Of a DNA stretch of 64,000 nt, positions 44,210 to 56,989 are shown piece by piece; within the stretch, counting starts at the first letter, position 1; each line of letters starts with the position of its first letter. Origin of the DNA: Blastobasis lacticolella (Eukaryota > Arthropoda > Insecta > Lepidoptera > Blastobasidae). The notes under the pieces are model-generated. The model saw nothing but the letters and a program-made list of their open reading frames with translations. It ran no database searches and was not told the DNA's origin. The position numbers and the translations under genes are program-made. Location: the NCBI GenBank assembly GCA_905147135.1, contig LR990042.1, positions 13,879,545 through 13,943,544 on the forward strand, in the 5' to 3' direction.

Positions 44210-46620
44210 TAGAGTAGACATATTATCACATACCTAATCTACACACATATACTTTCGAAACTGATTTCTTTGTTAGTGATAACGATCAATTTTCTCTTGA
44301 TGATGGAGGGTTTGAAATACTGAGTCTGCCAAGAAAAATAAGCTGCCACCTGACTTGCGTCAGCAGCTAACATGGAACACTTTTACGGCAAAACTTGTTT
44401 ATGTTTTTCTGTGAACATTATCGTTCTTCTCATTGCTTTTAGATTTAGCTGCAGTTTAGCGGAATGTGCTCATAAAATTTCTTTACATTTAGCTTTACTA
44501 CATACAAGCTCGATTACACATTAGAGGTAGATACGCTAGTTCAAGGCTGTGCTCATTACAATTTCTATTGTGGAGAGTAGTTGGAAACGATCCAGATCGA
44601 CAATAGTGAAATATGTATTATTTTTCAGTTCACAAAGATTGATTAAAGGAGCTATTTTCGCTCGTACAGATAAAAGATCTAACTAAAAATAAGTAGCTCT
44701 TAAGATTATCGCTGGCCTCTTTCTTTATAGATATTTTAAATCACATAGCCTCTTGTTTACTGTGACACTTATAACTTTGATCTTTCCAAAATAAACCATA
44801 CATCATTATCTAGTGTACGAGTGTACATATTTTTAAGGCTACTACTGTGAAGTTATGTATCTACATAAACCTTTTACAAAAGAACTAAGAAATATGAAAG
44901 TAATCTTGTGGAACAACAGTTGTAAAATTAAACACGAGTTATAGTAGAGACATTACGATGCAAATGGAAAAAGTTTAAAGCTTCTTTTCCGGGACTGTTT
45001 GATGCTTCATTATTGTGGTTTATGAAACAGTGAGTGAACCAAACGGAAACATTACGATGGTCGCTGAAGGCCTTTAATTATTTCAAGGCTTTGACGCAGC
45101 GTAGGTAATAAACATTGAGAACAATAACCGATCCCCTTAAATATTGGTTTAAGAATTTGAAGGGATTTCTAAGGGCCAATTAAAATGAGGGTCGCTACAT
45201 TACACTGCCACAACAAACACGGAGTACCCTTGCCTCGCGGCATGGTCTCAGTTTGAATTTAATTACCGAGAGATTATAACTCGATATATAGACGTCGTAA
45301 TTCCACGTGGACTTAATTTAGCAGACACAATTCTTAACAAACATGTCTCAAGTCTCCATGGTACACTGCCATGATTTCATTTCTATGAATTGATATGAAA
45401 TGATAGCGATATTTCTCTTCAAATAAAGCTACAACATCCGACTCCAGGCACAGAGTCAGAGCAGAGGATGACAGAGGTCAGTGATGACCTCTTTTCGCTA
45501 CATCATTATTTGCCTTCCCTTATCCCATATTTTTTTAGAAAACCTGTATGGAGACGTCTCAGCTGACGGAGAACTAGATCCCGTTCCATCTTTTAAGTCC
45601 AATGGCAATACAAAGACATATCACAGTTAGTCTAGGGAAAACATCGCCCCCTCATAGGAAGTCATTGTTGTGATGGTCTCTACTGTCGGACAAGAAAGTG
45701 ATCTATCAGTTTTGACCAATGATGAAAGAAAGTAAAGACGAAGAGAACCGAAGAAAGATGTCACTAAGATTCCGAAAATCAACATTGGTGTTTTATTACG
45801 TGCAACTACTACCCCCTTCAGAGCATAATGCCAAAGTTGAAAATTGTTATACTTAGGTGCAAAAAATTCAAAGCTGTAGATATGTTGTCGATGTGATTCA
45901 CTGGGTATCTTTTCCTTTGAGCCGAAACAAAATTAAAAGGTTGTTACTTGATAAAGCTACTAAATTAGATAAAGTTGGGGCAACAATCCATACATCCATA
46001 TAGACTCCTCAAACTCGGCAGATCGATAAAATTTAAACAACCAATGATGAAACTACACTTGAATTGCAAATATTTTACAACACTTCCGTATCACAATTTT
46101 ATCGTGTTATTGTATTACTGCACACTTCGCAATACTATTACAACGTAGATATGGATTATGGTAGCACTTATCGTCACACGGTTGATTCACGTTTACCATA
46201 TCATTTATGGAGCTAACATGCCCTGATAACCTGTTACTGAGATAATGGGATGAAACTACATCGAAAACTGCACGATACCGATAACACAAAATTAAAACGA
46301 TAAAGTATATCTACGTTATCAAACACTCAAGATGTCTGTTTTTGGATGTTTGGATGTAGCATATTGAAACAGAGACTAGGAACACTACAAGGAATATGTG
46401 TCAGATATTTGCACACAAATATACGCTTGATTACGTATACGTAGATACGTAGCGTAGTAGATACCTTTATTCAATTTAATATAATATCCGACGTATGGAA
46501 ATTTGCCTTATTTAAATAAAAGCAGGGCTTACTTTACAAATAACAGAGTGGATGAAATGGAGGCAAGGGTGACTATTGCAACGAGGAACGGGAAATTTCT
46601 TTTAAATATTTATGAAACAA
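44210..46620. other. probable first intron of the gene at 43469; nothing recognised
   Basis: AT-rich DNA without recognised exon, repeat or RNA gene. If the donor at 44190 is used, the next exon (one-base leading phase) was not found with confidence in the window. Confidence 0.45.
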
Positions 46621-46627
46621 CTATTTT

Positions 46628-46690
46628 TTTCTTATGCTACGCGTGACAAACGAGCAGATCTGATGGTAAACGGTAACTGTCGTAGCATTT
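46628..46690 (+). repeat. repeat family C fragment
   Basis: GTGACAAACGAGCAGATCTG ATGGTAAACGGTAACTG is a diverged family C core. Confidence 0.45.
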
Positions 46691-47283
46691 ACGATTGATG
46701 CGTTTAGGTTGCAGGCAACAAAAATACAGAACCGCAGGAGTGTTGTCACTGTGAGTGGATTATATAAGAGAGCAATGTTAGACAGTGTGCTAAAGGTGTT
46801 TTCTTTTATGGCGTATTTATTACACACCTTAGAAAAATGCGGTTCACCAAACCGTGTCACGTTCAACAGGTCCAGTCTAAATATAGCCTTAATCGGCTTG
46901 AGTTCCGAAGGCCAAATGATATCCCTTTGGGTGCTACCCCTAAAAAATAAATAAGCATCAATATATTTTCCCTAAAAGAAAAAAGGTACATATTATCCGT
47001 GTATTTGGAAAATATTTCTGTACATATTTCGGTTTCGTACATCTCAATTACAGAATAGGATCTATACAGTCTCAATGTAACCTAGGTAACCTTTAACTAA
47101 TTAGATATTTTGCAAGGTTATGCTATTTTTGGATGACAATAGTAGAGGCATGTAGAGGTATAGAGGTATTATCAATATATCCACATATCGTCGAGCTGTT
47201 GATGATATGGTTGACGATGCTGGAAAAGAAAGGTAGACAATATGTAATGAAATAACGTAAACTAACAGAAAACATTTACTATA
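46691..47283. other. AT-rich spacer, nothing recognised
   Basis: No gene or named repeat. Open frames on both strands here are short and unsupported. Confidence 0.4.
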
Positions 47284-47560
47284 GGAGCGTCCGTGGCTTA
47301 ATGGCCATAAGCGAGAGGTACCAGGTTCGAACCCCAGTGCCGCCATGTACCAATTATTTTTTCTTAGTTATGTAGATTAGTTGAAAATAACTGTTAGGCG
47401 CTGTCCTAATTGGCAACAGTCGTGCGGTCATGGTCGTACATCGTGAGATAAATCGGTCATATGGCAGGCGCTCCACTGCAATTGCTTGATCTGCCAAATC
47501 CTGGAACATGGTCAAGATGGACCCCGGACCCTCGCGCGAGAGCACATAGAGCAGAGAGGT
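47284..47560 (+). repeat. SINE family A, copy 5
   Basis: tRNA-like head with box A-like TGGCTTAATGG and perfect-looking box B GGTTCGAACCCC, then GTGCCGCCATGTACCAATTA, then a diverged body (GCTCCACTGCAATTGCTTGA, CTGCCAAATCCTGGAACATG). The start of the body (TCAGGTTCCCC) has been lost or replaced. Confidence 0.75.
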
Positions 47561-48879
47561 ATATTCACGGCAAGAGTCCGCATTTGTTATTAACTAACCT
47601 TACTAATTAACTACTTGTAAAGAAACTTTAAAAGTAGATAAAGGACAATTTGATTAATTTTACAGCAACCATTAAATAATATTCATTGTAATCTCACACT
47701 TTATAGTCGTAATTTATTAAGAATTAATGTTCTGTTCTGAAATTTCCGTAATTTTTTACTTTTTAATTAAAACTGTCAAGGACGTTTAATTGGAATTTGT
47801 ACTGAGGCACAAACACAATAAATGTTTAAGCACTCGTATGGAATGGAACACGCGTAATTATTCAGTTTATTTTGTTTGTCGCTAATGTAAATAGCACGCT
47901 GAGCCATTGTGTATGGAAGGAATTTCACACAAGGCTAAACATAACGTTGTGAAAATTTTGTGAGGGAATCTGTACGTACCTATAAGAAATTATTATATGT
48001 ACTACAGATCTGCTATTTATTTACAATAATTATTATTGTACTAGAGCGTCTAACACATGAGCTAATATTAGGTTTAGTGATCATTTATTCTTATTACAGA
48101 CATAATTTGTCACTTACATGAGAATACAATACAGGTAAATAGGTTGCAATTTCAACATTCGCCTCGCACAGAACATAAGTATCACACTTACAATAGTTTC
48201 AATTAAGTACGGAATCTTGAGGTAAGTACTAGATTGTAACTTCACATTACACGATTAAGAGTCACCAAGAAAAAAGAAGTTCTTTCACGCAAAAACTCCA
48301 GATGAAACAGGGTGGGCGTAGACACGGCTGGATTGGCGTAACTTCTCACAAAAGATTACCAATTTCAGACAAACCATCTAAATTACATCTATCTACACTT
48401 AGAATTTGTTTGAGAATAGATAATTATATTTAAAAAGTGATCGTGCCAGGGGACCGTTGCGTGGGTCGAGTATTTGGGGGATGCCTTTGTCACTTGTCGC
48501 CAGAAATAGATGACGCGGTGGTACCACGAAGTACGCGCAGTAAATCACTCAATGTGACAATCAGCTCAACAGCGCATCCTAGTATCGCACCAGTATGGAT
48601 TTGCCCAGTCAGTCTGGGTTTGGCAAATCTACTCGTGGGACCACTATGTGCGAGTTCTAGGGTACTGTGATGGGGAAAACGTTTGGTAAAATCTCCAGCT
48701 GTTACCTCTCATACATTTAAATATTTCTAATCATCCTTAAAATCATGAAAGTACGGCTTTATAAATAGCGTCTTGAAAAACAGCATTTTTAAACACGGAG
48801 TGCATGGACATCGCTAAAGTTGGCTGGAGGCGAGTTTATTTGGAACGGGCTCGTGCGTGCCGGTTCAGTTTTGTTCACT
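47561..48879. other. spacer, nothing firm
   Basis: An open frame at 48437-48670 is GC-richer than its flanks but its peptide is unrecognised. A small hairpin (GATTTGC ... GCAAATC around CCAG/CTGG) lies at 48597-48628. A good donor-like TTGAG|GTAAGTAC occurs at 48221 without a convincing exon. Confidence 0.4.
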
Positions 48880-49076
48880 GTTCAGAGGGCGTAGTGCAAG
48901 TTTATAGTGACGATTATATTCGATAGTCGCTTACAAGAGTGTGAAATAATTGTATGGAGAACTGTAGTTCTATACAAATTCTCTAAGCACTCGTTTGCGA
49001 CTCACAAATATAATCGTCCCTATAAAATTGCACTATGCCCTCTGAACGTAAATGTACATTCAGAGGGCATAGTGCA
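48880..49076. mobile_element. palindromic MITE with an extra terminus
   Basis: The halves 48880-48963 and 48964-49047 are reverse complements: GTTCAGAGGGC(G/A)TAGTGCAA at the ends, then TTTATAG(T/G)GACGATTATATT, with similarity fading toward the centre. A third copy of the terminus (TTCAGAGGGCATAGTGCA) lies at 49059-49076, forming an 18-base perfect hairpin with the right end. Ends beginning CAGAGGGC recall hAT-type MITEs, but no 8-bp target duplication is visible. Confidence 0.75.
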
Positions 49077-50059
49077 CGTCCCCATGATCTGTATCTACAT
49101 TCACAGCTAGAGCAACCGATTTACAAACTTAATTTTTTATCCATATGGTTGAAATTGGCATCGCAAAATAAAAATACACTTGTAGTATTTCGCTACTCTA
49201 ATTTCGACCGTATGCAGAGCACATTAGGATTGTCCACCTTACCATGGTATGCTTAAAATTGTTTTTTCATTTAAACCGGAATGATTTTGGGAAGCAAAGC
49301 GGATGGTAAAAAGAGTTAAATTAAGAAGGGTACCTGTATTTAATGGATTGTCGGCTCCAAGTTCCTCACTAAGATATTTTTGGAAGAACATTTCTGCCTT
49401 TTACGCATTACGCTTAACGATACCTCAGAACCCTATTGTTTCAGATAACGTTATGGATGATCATTTCTGTGAGCCTTTCTAATTACCATCTTATTAATAA
49501 TACCGGATCAAAAGGGGTTCTATGGCGCTAAATCTGACATTTTGTGTCACTTACATTCACTTAGTTAATTGGGTTATATTAATTAAGAATATTGACGGTA
49601 TCGAGTTATAGACACAGTACGCGCGTATGTCTAGAAACATAAATATCATTATGTCAAAAGCGTATGTATCTTGCCCTTTCATGTTGAAATAATATTCTAT
49701 TCAGATTGGCCGATAGCTAGGCCGATTTCCTGCCTTACTATAGAATAGAAATAGAAAGCTTCCATTGAACAATAGCTCAATAGATGCTTTCCATGTATCA
49801 AAATCGAAGACACGTAAATTTAATTTCAGTTCATTCTTGGATATTTCATTCAGCTGACACCGTAGAGCATTCAGCGAGGTACACTCTATTTGTAATGTTC
49901 GTGTGCACAGGTGTTGTGTAGTAAACAGTTCCCAGCTATACAGATGTAAGTATACAGCAAGTGAAGGCGATGTCGTAATCTAGCAACTATGCTATTGTCT
50001 TGCTACTCCCCCTGTCTCATTACAGCTGAATTCTTAACACGCTCATTGCACAGCCATAA
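49077..50059. other. spacer, nothing recognised
   Basis: AT-rich; no gene, exon or named repeat seen. Confidence 0.4.
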
Positions 50060-50245
50060 CAAAAGAGGGGTTTTGATGGAATATTGGAATGCAATACGTT
50101 GTGCGAGTATCTTCCCCTGAACTGCATCTGAATAACTTCGAGGCTAGAGGGATGGAATGCATTGCCTGCGAATATCTTCCCTGATACCTTCAAGGAGAGA
50201 GTATGTATAATAGGCTGTTTCTAGACAGGCTCTATCTACGACCGT
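50060..50245 (+). mobile_element. LINE C-terminal fragment, partly duplicated
   Basis: The piece at 50152-50203 reads WNALPANIFPDTFKERV, the 'WN.LP..IFP..FK..V' end of a Jockey/CR1-like reverse transcriptase. About 60 bases upstream a diverged copy of the same block (TGGAATGCAATACGTTGTGC GAGTATCTTCCCC) is repeated. Both are dead fragments. Confidence 0.5.
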
Positions 50246-51040
50246 ATCGTCATTTACTGCCAAGTTAATAGATTGTCAAAAGCCTAGCTAGTCAGTCATC
50301 CGAGAAAGTGATATATTACCCTAAGGTTACAAAGTATAGAGTTGCACTTCATAATATAACCAATTTGATTTTCTGTTGTAAATAATACTGGGCTAAATCT
50401 TAGTGAGTTTTTGGTTTCATGGGATGTTTAGTGATAATTGCAGTTATCATGATAAACCATTTTCTTGTCTGCCTTCGCGTCATAGTAAAAAGACAATTGG
50501 TCCTGCGAACTCACGTAACGGCATCCTTAATCAAAATTAAGGATGCTGTGAAAATTCCCGCCATGCTAATTTGATTGACATTCCATGGTAAGGTAATTTT
50601 TTATGTTATTTTAGATAAGTAGGTACAATAACAGACAACAAATTATCATCAGTTTCAAATTTGATGTCCAATTACAATTGTGCACAACATTTAAAAAACC
50701 CGGTGATATACGGCAAGTAAAAGGCACTGGTTTATACTTAGCAAATTAGGTACACAATGGCTATTCTGTTCCGAAATAGAAAGGAAAAATAGTGTCAATT
50801 TTGTACAGATATGAAGACAAATGAGTACAATAGAACTTCCTTTCATAGACGCGTGCTTCAATGCGATTTACGTCTAGGTTGGCCGACTAGGACTTTTCCT
50901 TGGCCAGAACATGAAAAGTAGCTTTTCTAAGTAAATTCTCTATTCAATTTTCTTTTTAAGTGTCTTCTATTGAACGGAGCCTTCATGGCTTTTAGGAGGC
51001 TTCCTTTAGCAGCGGGTTGACAAAATAAAATAAAGAGAAA
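50246..51040. other. spacer, nothing recognised
   Basis: Contains an 11-bp hairpin GCATCCTTAAT/ATTAAGGATGC at about 50522-50547. No gene is seen. Confidence 0.4.
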
Positions 51041-51044
51041 TGTT

Positions 51045-51248
51045 AAATGCTTTTAACATTTATTGCCATATTCTCCACGCTTGGCAAGCAGCTTAAATAT
51101 CGCAGTGTTATAAATATAACAATGGGAAAAGCTGCTGCCGCTAGCTGACTCTGGATATTTTGTCTCGAAAACATTAGTCGCCTTATACGACACCCGCAAG
51201 CGAAAGGGGTTGGTGCTATTCTACTCTGCCGAACACCACACAGCAAAC
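51045..51248 (-). repeat. family B, copy 5
   Basis: Inverted relative to 19.5 kb: TTGCCATATTCTCCACGCTT, GGCAAGCAGC, then GTCGCCTTATACGACACCCG, GGTTGGTGCTATTCTACTCT and GCCGAACACCACAC. The 3' tail with GTCCAGCAGTGG is missing. Confidence 0.7.
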
Positions 51249-51594
51249 TTACTTTACCCACTTATATTTTACTATACGTTACTTGCATAAAGTGTACGTC
51301 TAACTGACCCACGCATTTAGATAAATATCTAAAACGATGTTGGCGAGGTATCTCGAACGAAATAATTAAGGCTCGCACGGTCATGGGACAGATGGGTCAG
51401 CTTACGGTCGAGATGTCATCCTGGGGCTTACGTGACGTCTGTGCACTCTAACTGTGGGCAGTATCGCTACTGTGTAGCAATGCTGGTCGCGATATTGTTT
51501 AATAACCTTTCATTGAAATTTAAAGTATTTTAGGGTTTATATTTAGAGTTCTTTTACGATTAATAATGTATGCAGAGGATGATTACATAGCCTA

Positions 51595-51665
51595 AAAGCG
51601 CAGTGGTCACCATGTCAGTTTGCTATGCAAAGGTCATTGGTTCGGTTGCCGATGGAGGGACGTTT
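51595..51665 (+). repeat. degenerate tRNA-like SINE head (weak)
   Basis: AAAGCGCAGTGGTCACCATG followed by GTCATTGGTTCGGTTGCCGA resembles A- and B-box-bearing heads of lepidopteran tRNA-derived SINEs. Divergence is high. Confidence 0.35.
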
Positions 51666-51754
51666 GGGTCGTCGAGCTAACGGAGTCAGTAATTGTTTAA
51701 TTATTTATAATAATCACGTTTGTATCTCATATTTTTAAAAGTTATTGTTTATAC

Positions 51755-51965
51755 TACCCAGTAACAGCCGTGCAGACAGCCCGTCTGATGGAAAGTCGTA
51801 GAGCTCTTAATTTTCATGGACAGCAGTTGAGTTGCCGCTTACGGACTAAGTAGATATGTCTCTTGCCTGTAATCGCGCAGGCTACCGAACACAACAGTGT
51901 AAGCACTATTGCTTGGCGGGACAAATAGATAAGGCGATAGTATCCACCGACGGACTCCTCAGGCG
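51755..51965 (+). repeat. repeat family C, longer copy
   Basis: CAGCCGTGCAGACAGCCCGT CTGATGGAAAGTCG, then AATCGCGCAGGCTACCGAAC and GTGTAAGCACTATTGCTTGG. The order is that of the family core followed by its distal part. Confidence 0.55.
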
Positions 51966-52504
51966 TTCTAGAATTCTACTTAGGACTTGTAATTAATGTT
52001 ACCTTGTTTATGTTGTTACCTTACTTACTTAAATTGTTGAGTGGATACTTACCTGTTCTAATCTGCTTATCTTTAAATAAAAATATTTGTACAATAACCA
52101 TTCGCCGAAGCACTTACTCGTGCAAGGAAATTGTTCTCGTGGCTGTTTTATTGTTATTTTATTATATGTGTATGGTTATATAAACATTTACATCACACTA
52201 TAGTGCACTCGGCAAACAGCGCTGCCGTAAAGTGGCGTTGAAAGTTATTTAAATAGCCTTACCCTCGGTGTAATCCTATTTTTACAACCATAATCTATGG
52301 CCATAATCGTCTACTGTTGAACAACGATCCTTTACCATGACTGCAGAGCTTTACTGTATCCTCAAAGCTTTGTAGGAGAATTGGAAAAATGTCGTAGGCG
52401 TCCTTTAGATAGTTAAAAAAACAAGATGGAGTATATCGCTGCCCATATTATTATATGATCTACGGGAGATTTTAAAAATAAGTATATATCTTTTTACATT
52501 ATAC

Positions 52505-52565
52505 TAGACAAGCATTTCACCGCCATCTCATCTGATGGTAAGTGACAATACGGCCGAAGATAGAA
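52505..52565 (+). repeat. repeat family C fragment
   Basis: GACAAGCATTTCACCGCCAT CTCATCTGATGGTAAGTG. The GTAAGT here is part of the repeat and not evidence for a splice site. Confidence 0.55.
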
Positions 52566-53004
52566 ACATGTCTGTCTAGAAACAGTCTATTCACTCTAGC
52601 CTTGAAGGAATCAGGTTGGACTGTTCGGGGTAGATATTCCTAGAGTAGTCCATTTTTTCCTTACAGTACTAGAAATACGTAATCTGGAAAATACCATTAC
52701 CAGTGAACATCTTGAAGTACCTAATTAACATAGGGTAAAGTATTCAACTTCGATATAATTGTTGAAATGAGCTTTGTAACCCATCACGTATCTCAAAGGC
52801 ACACATGTTGTAAAGCTAACAGGTTAACCTCACAGCGGCATCGCTAATTCTGCGGTTAACAATTCCGTATATAGACCTACGTACGCAGACACATCTACCA
52901 AGCCGATAGTATTCATAGACGACAAAGGAAATGGGAGAGACGAAGTGAGCAAAGTCATTTAACTATTCCTGATACTGTTAGGATTTCCAGTTTAGTCTTG
53001 AGCC
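52566..53004. other. spacer, nothing recognised
   Basis: No gene, exon or named repeat identified. Confidence 0.4.
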
Positions 53005-53009
53005 ATTGT

Positions 53010-53200
53010 GGGAGTTGCTAATGAGTACTACCTGGAGACGTTTTCCCTGGAGAGTACAACATTGGAGTTCTTCAAGAAAGGGGTTAAAAGGTTTTTACGA
53101 GGTCGGCAACGCGTGGGTGATGCCCCTGGTATTGCAAACGTCCATAGGCTGCGGCCGCAAGCTTGTTTACCACCTTAGTGGTAAAAAAAAAATTGAGTCC
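53010..53200 (+). mobile_element. LINE 3' end, same family as 6.25 kb, frameshifted
   Basis: Nucleotide-level match to 6276-6470: CTACCTGGAGACGTTTTCCC, GTTCTTCAAGAAAGGGGTTA, GCAACGCGTGGGTGATGCCC, ending CCACCTTAGTGGTAAAAAA. An extra T in ACATTGGAGTT breaks the frame that is intact at 6.25 kb. The A-tail is at 53186-53194. Confidence 0.75.
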
Positions 53201-53249
53201 TATATCTCACTAATTTAGGGTCCTATTTCAATGGGCAAGTCCAATTGTT

Positions 53250-53492
53250 CATCATCATCACAGCCCATAACAGTCCACTGCAGGACTTCGGGCCTCTCCC
53301 ACGAAAGGGGAGGTCATTGCCATAATCTCCACGCTTGGCAGGCGGGTTGGAGATCGCAGTGCAGTTGATGTAAATCTACCCAGAAAGATGCTGCCTTTCG
53401 GATTTGTCTCTTAGTCGCCTCTTACGACACCCACGGGAAGAGATGGGGTGGTGCTATTCTTTGAGGTGGCGGCACCACACACCACAGTCCAA
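53250..53492 (-). repeat. family B, full-length minus copy
   Basis: Reads CATCATCACAGCCCATAACA GTCCACTGCAGG, CTCCCACGAAAGGGGAGGTC, ATCTCCACGCTTGGCAGGCG, then CTTACGACACCCACGGGAAG and GGCGGCACCACACACC. The A-equivalent tail is the GATGATG at 53250. The middle (CCCAGAAAGATGCTGCC) differs from the + copies. Confidence 0.8.
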
Positions 53493-54138
53493 TTGTTACA
53501 TAAAGGATATTACGGATAAGTAAGATGATTTATATATCGATTTCGATATTATATGCGAATATTTGTTTAAAGAACCATACACGCCGTTCCTCACGAGTGA
53601 GAAAAGAATTCACTAAGAACTCAATCTCTGCCACTCAACGAGGTAAAGTTTTAATGAGAATTTTCATATCTAAGCTGCCGAAGTTACCAGACACCAGCCG
53701 GTGCAAATCACCAGCTTCGCAATTTAAATAAACATAGGTTTCACTTGTTCACACATATTGAGAAACTTCGGGACGCAAAAGTATTCCCATTTATGGTACC
53801 GTAGGTGTGAGAAGCGATAGCACCGAAATCACGTGCCTAACTGCCTCTATATTGTTAGAAACGGTGTACTGAAACGCAGACGGTATCGATCCAGATACCT
53901 GGAACGTTGCGGTAGGTAACCCTGTTGGCAATAAACGCAACATTAATCGATATTCTTTGACATAACTGCAACAAGGGCCTGGGCAATGGACATTTAGAGA
54001 AATTACAATGATAAATACATGCCTAAGGTATTTGGTTGTTTAATATTAAAAGCTACAGGAGACACCGAGTAACAGCAAGGAGTTCGAGCATAAAATCCTA
54101 ACTCGATCTCGTAACCCACAACCAATTCCCTCAAGAAT
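53493..54138. other. spacer, nothing recognised
   Basis: Short open frames only. Confidence 0.4.
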
Positions 54139-54170
54139 CTCCAGCTTATGTCAGTCGACATAAGCTGGAG
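54139..54170. repeat. perfect 14-bp hairpin
   Basis: CTCCAGCTTATGTC and its exact reverse complement around the loop AGTC. Confidence 0.8.
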
Positions 54171-54304
54171 TATCGATTCCGACTTACCTTCTGGAAATGC
54201 GGAAATAATGCAAAAAAGAAGGCACATATAAATGTTCGACTGCAAAGACGCATCATGCGGATAGCTCTTGCTTTCAGATGATATCGTGTCTTGCTTCTTT
54301 TTTT

Positions 54305-54350
54305 AATCAATGGCCAAGCATACAGCCCATCTGACGAAAAGTGATAGCTA
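54305..54350 (+). repeat. repeat family C fragment
   Basis: TGGCCAAGCATACAGCCCAT CTGACGAAAAGTGATAGC. Confidence 0.5.
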
Positions 54351-56108
54351 TGCTATTATAAATAATCCCCGCAATAATGGAATGTAGGCCAGTGACCGGT
54401 ATAGATTACCATATTTCTGTTTGTGTTAGCGATCCCGTATGTCAAAACCAAACACAGATTCAAATTAAAGCCTGCCAAAGCTGTGAACACAATCAACTAT
54501 ACGCAATAAATCACGCTATCCCCATTTAGCTGTGGAAGCGTGCAATTTTTCTCTATAGCTATACTATCTCCCAGCAACTGAGACCGAGAAAAATGGTAAA
54601 AATTCAGCGAAGTTCAGAAATAAATTTATCGCCTCAGTTAGGAATGAAATTGGTTCAGAATCTAACGCGATTAAGACAAACGCCAACTCGTTCAGGCTTC
54701 GCATTTCGTAGTGCCGAGGTATATTTGAATTCCCTGACTTGGGTTTTGAATGCCATCACCATATGAAATTTGCAATTGACTTAACCTAGGCTAGCTGGCC
54801 CGAGCTGGATGAACTCTAAAGGAAGGAAGGAAGTTTTGAACGACTACAATTTACTACTTTATCATTTGAAATTTCCTACTTACTTTTTTTTGGTATAGGT
54901 ATTTATCATCATCATTGGCCTTTTACATCTATTGTAGATGATATAAACAGCGTCCCCATTAAGGGTTTATTTACGGCACTTTCTCTAGCTGTAAAGCCCA
55001 ACACGGGAAAGACACATTCGGTTACACAGTGAGCAGACATAATTCGCCTTGGATGGCAAGGGGTCGTCAGCGCATTAGTACTTACCTCAATAAGTAGGTG
55101 TATTAAGAAGGACCAAGTTACCCTAAATTTTCTTACATTTTAATCAGTTGCTTAAAAAACAGGGGTCTTAAATGATAAATGAAAGCGAGACAGATGAAAA
55201 TAATAACTTAATACTCCCCTGGCCCCTCGTTGGGAGCGCGCAAAGCTGTTGAATATTTTATTTTGGTGCTGTGGTACCCTTTGGACGTAAGAAAACTCGG
55301 TTGAACTCCTCTCCGCCTGGAGGTATACACGTACAACTCTGCTTTTGACTTTGCAAAACTTTCTTACCAAATAATACGACTTTATAGCTGGACTAATAAG
55401 CGAAGCAGCACAGATTTTTTATTTTTCTTGCATTACAGAAGCTTTTCTTTATATACTACTTAATACAAAGTACATTAAAATTTTAGAAATAGTTGTTTAC
55501 TTGTCTGCCAAGAAATGGTTATGTTTTTCGTGCGTATCTTATGTAAGTATGTATGTTTGTAAATTTCTTTATAACCTCGTATCTTCCAAACGGTTGGATG
55601 AATTTCGACAGTTAAGGTATCATTAGATTCGTCTCAAGTTAAAAAAAAGTGAGGTACCTACCAAAATGAAGGGCTTTTAGTGCTGATTTCAAAACTATAT
55701 TTAACTTATACACTTAATGGTAGCATGGAAAGACAAATGGCATCAAAGGTAAAGTTTTTACGAAAAGTCGTATCACGTCGAACAAATGGTACCGACCATT
55801 AAACTAAAAACCGGAAAATAAAAAAAGTTGTTCAAAAACTAAAAACCCCGACTGCTGTTATAAACTGAATAGTTAATAACAAGCCGAACGTTCGAAATAT
55901 AGTGCAAATGTTAGTTTAATTTTGACTTGTAAGCAGGCGGGAACCCATTCTAAATATCTATAAATATTATATATGAAAATATAGTACCTATATTAAGTAT
56001 AACTTAATATTAAATATACTGTCTGTCTGGCTTCCTTCACATTTCATTGCAGGATACCAATAATATTAAATAAATAATTTTATAATTATAAAAAAAAAAA
56101 AAACATTA
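54351..56108. other. spacer with possible repeat fragments
   Basis: 55200-55345 (CCCCTGGCCCCTCGTTGGGA and CCTCTCCGCCTGGAGGTATA) is GC-richer and unassigned. 55550-55660 (CCTCGTATCTTCCAAACGGT and GGTATCATTAGATTCGTCTC) has the look of a dispersed-element interior. No gene is seen. A poly(A) run lies at 56091-56103. Confidence 0.35.
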
Positions 56109-56135
56109 GGGTGTCCCGAGAATTTTTTTTTTTGG

Positions 56136-56465
56136 ATTTTCTTAACGCAAGACCTCTTGAAATTTGCGTAATTGATAGCAGATTACCATAATAATAAAAA
56201 TAATAAAATAAAATTTGATCTTCAGGGTTCTACCGATCTTTAAAGTTCTGAAAAATTATGATATTTCGCTACTCCAGATTTCAGCTTTATATTATATCTC
56301 TTTCTTGTTTTTCTTAACTCAAGATCTGTCAAAAGTTGCGTAATTAATCGTAGATTACTCAAATAACTCTAAAAACCAAATAAAACTATACCTTTAGGGT
56401 TCTATAGATCGTTAAAGTTTTGAAAAATGTACAACTTTAAGGTAATATTTCGCTATCCTATTTTA
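56136..56465 (+). repeat. tandem duplication of the left inverted-repeat region
   Basis: TTTTCTTAACGCAAGACCTC with GCGTAATTGATAGCAGATTA and AGGGTTCTACCGATC (from 56138) is repeated at about 56308 as TTTTCTTAACTCAAGATCTG, GCGTAATTAATCGTAGATTA and AGGGTTCTATAGATC. The period is about 170 bases. The right end of the element has only one copy. Confidence 0.75.
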
Positions 56466-56989
56466 AACGTAAATATGAAAAAGATTTAGTTATTATTTTA
56501 TTAAATTGTAATACAAACACGATATTTAAATATTTATGCAACAATATGTTATCGGCGACCTCGAATTTGCAGATTGGGACTTGCAAATTCAAAGTCGCAG
56601 GTAACTTGGTACGTTTCAACTTGTTTCGACTTTCTGGCTTTTGGACTTTACTCGCTAGTGTTTTTTTCAAATTAAAGTAATTTTTCAAATTCAAAGAACT
56701 ACTTTTACACTGTAGTTTCGATACAGTGTAAAATTAGATTTTGTGACTTTATTTCAATAGTAAGTTCGAGACGTCGTGAGGCACTTCCGCTATATTGAGA
56801 ACATACTAAGAATTTGACGATCGGTACCGCTATTTTATTAGTCAAAAACGACTTGAAATGGAAGTACCGATAATAGAAAGAATATATCCAATTCAGTAAT
56901 ACTTATATGGGACTGTTTCAGAAAATATCAACAATATTTGGACCCAAAGCTTCCATTCTAATCAATACCAATATAATAAAGAGAAAAGG

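Noticed and set aside
48145..48220. Segment ending in the strong donor TTGAG|GTAAGTAC
   Set aside because: The frame before it is short and hydrophobic, and no acceptor with a good pyrimidine tract fixes its start.
52540..52550. GATGGTAAGTGAC as a splice donor
   Set aside because: It is part of the family C repeat core, which carries this word in many copies.
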